Under the pieces are notes generated by a model that was not told the DNA's origin, made no database searches, and saw only the letters and a list, made by a program, of their open reading frames with translations. The position numbers and the translations under genes are program-made. This document shows positions 60,346-64,000 of a stretch of 64,000 bases of DNA, in pieces (the stretch's first letter is position 1; each line of letters opens with the position of its first letter). The stretch covers positions 7,094,062 to 7,158,061 of the forward strand of contig NC_056051.1 of NCBI RefSeq assembly GCF_004379255.2, written 5' to 3'. This DNA comes from Salvia splendens. Lineage: Eukaryota > Streptophyta > Magnoliopsida > Lamiales > Lamiaceae.

Positions 60346-60426
60346 CTTCAATACACTGGAAATACATTTCTTATCTTTTTCAGTTCATTATTTGTTGAAT
60401 TGGATAACCGAGAGGGAAGAAGACAT
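60346..60426 (-). pseudogene. 3' end of LRR receptor-like kinase pseudogene 3
   Basis: About 80 bases between two copia elements. On the minus strand they end NELKKIRNVFPVY and a stop, matching the end of kinase pseudogene 2 (NDLKKIRNVFPIYRNGR at 45540-45580). The rest of the gene would lie right of the second copia, beyond the window. The 3' flank continues at 55190 and then at 49223. Confidence 0.75.
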
Positions 60427-60615
60427 TGTTAGAGACGTGTTTTTTTTGTGTTGTATTCATCAATGGAGCAATCCTCTTAATATAGAGGATTGCTCTAATT
60501 ACATATGGTAAAGAATCCCCTAATTTTGGGTGCTATCAATTACATATTAATTACAAGATCCTTTCCTAAGTTACATGATTTGATTTCCCCATGATTTGGT
60601 TTCCATATTCTAACA
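60427..60615 (-). repeat. 3' LTR of the second copia element
   Basis: 189 bp with inverted ends TGTTAG/CTAACA, AT-rich, and a short inverted repeat GCAATCCTCTTAATATAGAG with its complement near 60468-60500. Confidence 0.82.
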
Positions 60616-60627
60616 CTCCCCCTCAAG

Positions 60628-63600
60628 CTAAGTGACGGCATCTCCGATGCTTAGCTTGTCTATTACTTCTTCAAACACCTTTGGGTGGACCGCTTTGGTT
60701 AGGATATCTGCTAGTTGATCTTCTGAGCGGACAAAGGGCAACTCAATAATTCCCTTATCTATCTTCTCTTTGATGAAGTGTCGATCAATCTCCACATGCT
60801 TCGTTCGGTCGTGCTGGACTGGATTTTTGGCTATGCTGATTGCAGCCTTATTGTCACAGAACAGTTGACTCTTCTGAGCGGGCGGGAAGCCTACTTCTGT
60901 TAGGAGTCTCCGTATCCACAGAATCTCGGTTATTCCACTTTTTGCTCCTCGAAACTCAGCTTCAGCACTAGAGAGTGCGACTACTTTCTGTTTTTTACTC
61001 CTCCAAGTGACGAGGTTGTCTTCTATGAACATGAAGTATCCGGCTGTTGATTTTCGATCGATTGGATTGCTTGCCCAGTCAGCATCGGTGTAGCCTGAGA
61101 CTTCTAATTGTCCTTCTCTTTTTAGCAAGACTCCGTAGCCAACTATCCCTTTAAGATATCTCACTATCCTTATCACAGCATTCATGTGTTCTTCTTGCGG
61201 CTTGTGCATGAATTGACTTACCACTCCAACTGCATATGCGATATCTGGCCTTGTATGAGCTAGATAGATCAACTTTCCAACCAAGCGTTGGTAGCGTTCT
61301 CTGTCCACTGATTTTGCTCCTTCATCTATTTTTAAACCATGGTTTTGTACCATTGGCGTCTCTGCTGGCTTGCATTCTAGTAGCCTTGTCTCTGTTAACA
61401 GATCTAGGACGTACTTTTTCTGTGGCAGGAAGATCCCTCTTTTTGATCGCAGAACCTCAATTCCCAGAAAATACTTCAAGTCTCCTAGATCCTTCATCTC
61501 AAACTCCTGAGAAAGATTTTCTCGTAGCTTCTTGATCTCAGTTGTGTCATTTCATGTGATTATCATATCATCCACATAGATTAGAAGACAAGTTATGTTG
61601 TCACCTTCTTTCTTGAGGAAAAGAGTATGATCTGAGTTGCTTTGCTGGTATCCATGCTTCTGCATTGCCTGGCTGAACTTCCCAAACCATACTCTGGGTG
61701 ACTGTTTCAGATCGTACAACGTCTTCTTTAGGCGACATACTTCTCCTAGGCCGAATTCACCAGAATAGCCAGGTGGGACCTCCATGTATACTTCTTCCTA
61801 CTTTTTCAGTTCTCCATGCAAGAATGCATTAGTAACGTCGAGCTGATGTAGAGGCCAGTTCTGATTTGCTGCAACAGACAATAGAATTCTTACTGTGCTC
61901 ATTTTAGCCACCGGTGAGAAAGTTTCGGCGTAGTCAATCCCATACGTCTGAGTGTAGCCTTTTGCTACCAGCCTTGCCTTGTATCTCTCAATGGAACCAT
62001 CGGCTCGTCTTTTTATGGTGAAGATCCATTTGCATCCGACTGGTCGTTTCCCTTCTGGTAGCACACATTTTTCCCATGTATTGTTCTTGAGAAGAGCATC
62101 CATCTCTTTCTTCATGGCTTCTCTCCAGTGTTTGTGCTTCATTGCTTCCTCCACTGAGTTTGGGATTTCATTTTCATATAGGGCAGCTTCAAATGCTCGT
62201 GCCATTTCAGTCATCGGGGCTGTCATGGAGTAGACAATGGGATAGCGAGCTTTTCTTCCCTTACAATCCGGGGAGTATCTTTTTGGGGGCACTCCTCTAT
62301 TGCTCCGTGGTGGAAGAATATGCTGTTCTGATGCGCCAGTCTCATCTTGGATGGTCTCCTCTCTACGCTCAAGATCAGTCTCAATAACAGTCGATTCACT
62401 TGGATCAGAATTTCTTACCTCAGGATTATCAGTCGAGGTGATAGTGAGCTCGTCACTAGGTTCAGTGGCCTCTGACGGTGTGTTTGAGGTCTGCTCTGTG
62501 TTAAAGCTAACCTTCTCGTTTGGACCCACATCGAGACCAGGACTTGGCGTAGGGCTGGTAAGGATACTTGGAAACAAACTTAGCGGGTCACTCATAGTTT
62601 CTGTTGGTTGATTTCTCTCCCCCTGGCCGCTAAGTTGGTGATAAAAGTACTCATTTTCTACGAAATCACAGTTCATTGTGATGAACATGCGTTTGGTTTT
62701 GGGGTCGTAGCACCAGTAACCTTTTTGTTGTTGGGCATATCCTAGGAAGACACCTTTTACCGCGCAAGGGGAGAATTTGGTCCTCTCGTGTTTGGGTACG
62801 TGAATGAAGGTGGAGCATCCGAAGATTTTGGGTTCAAGGGTGAGTGGAAGAGGTATTTGGGTATGGTTAGATAGGACTTGGATAGGAGATTTTTTGTTGA
62901 GTCCTTTAGTGGGCAGACGGTTTAGGGTGTAGACAGAGGTAGCCATGGCTTCGGGCTAAAAAGATTTTGGGACTTTGGATTCTATAATATGGGCTCTGGT
63001 CATTTCAAGGAGTTTCCTATTCTTTCGTTCTGCTACCCCGTGTTGTTCTGGTGTGTGAGGGCAAGTGGTTTGGTGTATGAGGCCTTTGTTGGCAAAAAAA
63101 TTGTTGCATTTGGGCATTGACATACTCCCCCATTATCCGATCTAAGGATTTGTATATTTTTCTTATATTGGGTTCGCACAAAAGTGTAGAACATGACAAA
63201 TTTATCAAAAACTTCTGACTTAGATTTCAAGAAATAGATCCATGTCATGCGTGAACAGTCATCAGTAAAGAGTAAAAAATATCTAAACCCTTGACAACCC
63301 GTAATAGGCGCTGGTCCCCACACATCAGAATGAATAAGGGAAAAAACTTGATCCACACAGGTATCATTAGGTTTAAAAGAATGTCGATGACTCTTAGCCA
63401 AAAAACATGTATCACAATCCATATGAGAAATTTTATCAAAACTAAGGAACAAAACTTTAAGATAACCTAGTGATGGGTGTCCTAAGCGACGATGCCATAG
63501 CCAAGCCTGTCTGTCTGTGGATCCGTGAGTCAGCATCGCGATACTCTGTTGAGCTACCTCATCCACATAGTAGAGACCACGTCGCTCAGTGCCACGCCCA

Positions 63601-63944
63601 ACAATCGTCCCCGTCTGAATATCCTGTAACATGCAAAATGATGGTTGCATTAGTAAGGTGCAATTCAGTTCTTTCGTGACATGACTAACCGCCAACAATT
63701 TACGAGACAAGGTCGGCACATATAGGCAATTTGAGATTTTTAGAGCGGGTGAAATCTGAATAGTTCCCGTTCCCTGGACAGTAAGTAATTCCCCATTGGC
63801 AGTTTGAACGTACTTTTTGTGAGGTTTGGTTATCCCAGTAAAGTCATCAGACTTATCAAATGACATAGTGTCGGTTGCCCCACAATCGAAAATCCAATCC
63901 TTATCCTTATGTGAGGATTCGGACGTGCTACAGGCTGCAGACAT
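60628..63944 (-). pseudogene. Copia pol (protease to RNase H), broken
   Basis: From right to left: protease-like WIFDCGATDTMSFDKSDDFT (DCGAT), pre-integrase LWHRRLGHPSLGYLK, integrase CDTCFLAKSHR, DVWGPAPITG and DDCSRMTWIYFLKSKS with ILRSDNGG; then [17 protein letters not shown] with [14 protein letters not shown] and LLIYVDDMIIT, and RNase H with DADWASNPIDRKSTAG, ALSSAEAEFRGA and CDNKAAISIAKNPV. Breaks: a frame loss after RSDNGG near 63130, stops in place of Trp near 62960 (KSF-stop-PEA), in ELKK-stop near 61797, and after MIIT near 61550. The protein cannot be made in one piece. Confidence 0.88.
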
Positions 63945-64000
63945 ATTCTCTAGGATTTGAAAACTGTTTTTGCAATTAATTTGTGGCTCAAATTCTAATT

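Larger units (their letters stand above)
60427..64000 (-). mobile_element. Second Ty1/copia element, extends beyond the window
   Basis: A 189-bp LTR (60427-60615) reads TGTTAG to TCTAACA, with the polypurine tract CTTGAGGGGGAG directly beyond it on the minus strand. The flanking GACAT (60422-60426) should be half of its target duplication. The coding region runs leftwards from outside the window; gag and the 5' LTR are not in view. The short LTR and RNase H text are like Ale/Retrofit-type copias, a tentative call. Confidence 0.88.

Overview
This is nuclear DNA of a flowering plant. It is AT-rich, carries spliced genes with GT/AG introns, several LRR receptor kinase relics, a NAC factor and a dense set of plant LTR retrotransposons, hAT elements and MITEs. 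A eudicot is clear; Lamiales is only my impression.

Layout. (1) 1-14398 is one Ty3/gypsy element of Tekay/Del type with 2.5-kb LTRs and only 1.2 kb of non-coding interior. Its 5' LTR is split by a second Ty3/gypsy element (680-8993, reversed) that carries an extra gene on the opposite strand. The outer element sits inside an LRR receptor kinase pseudogene (14399-16480). (2) 17526-18180 is a nest of MITEs. (3) 18390-22908 is an intact 11-exon gene for a J-domain/GPALPP-type nuclear protein. (4) 22909-39136 is gene-poor: Stowaway-like MITEs, a 5'-truncated Ty3/gypsy relic (26830-28073), a hAT element with an 8-bp target duplication that contains a long hairpin of captured host-gene sequence (29752-31294), and a fold-back element with long inverted repeats (34115-35423). 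(5) 39137-40668 is an intact 3-exon NAC factor of the VND/NST type and 42767-45034 an intact 4-exon VTT/SNARE-associated membrane protein. (6) 45505-48485 is a second LRR receptor kinase pseudogene, and 60346-60426 is the last 80 bp of a third. The third is separated from its own 3' flank by a Ty1/copia element (55195-60345), which is itself interrupted by a hAT; that flank holds a young reversed gypsy element (49224-55023), and a second copia element (60427 to beyond the window) cuts the kinase on its other side.

The most unusual feature is the pair of related gypsy elements (680-8993 and 49224-55023). Both lack a working pol, and both carry, antisense to gag and next to the 3' LTR, a multi-exon gene whose three introns keep the same positions and phases in both copies. 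The younger copy has LTRs of equal length that look identical by eye and lacks pol entirely, so it was probably moved by another element's enzymes. Because the introns lie backwards relative to the retrotransposon RNA, they would survive retrotransposition. All calls come from reading the sequence; family names are recalled and not from searches.
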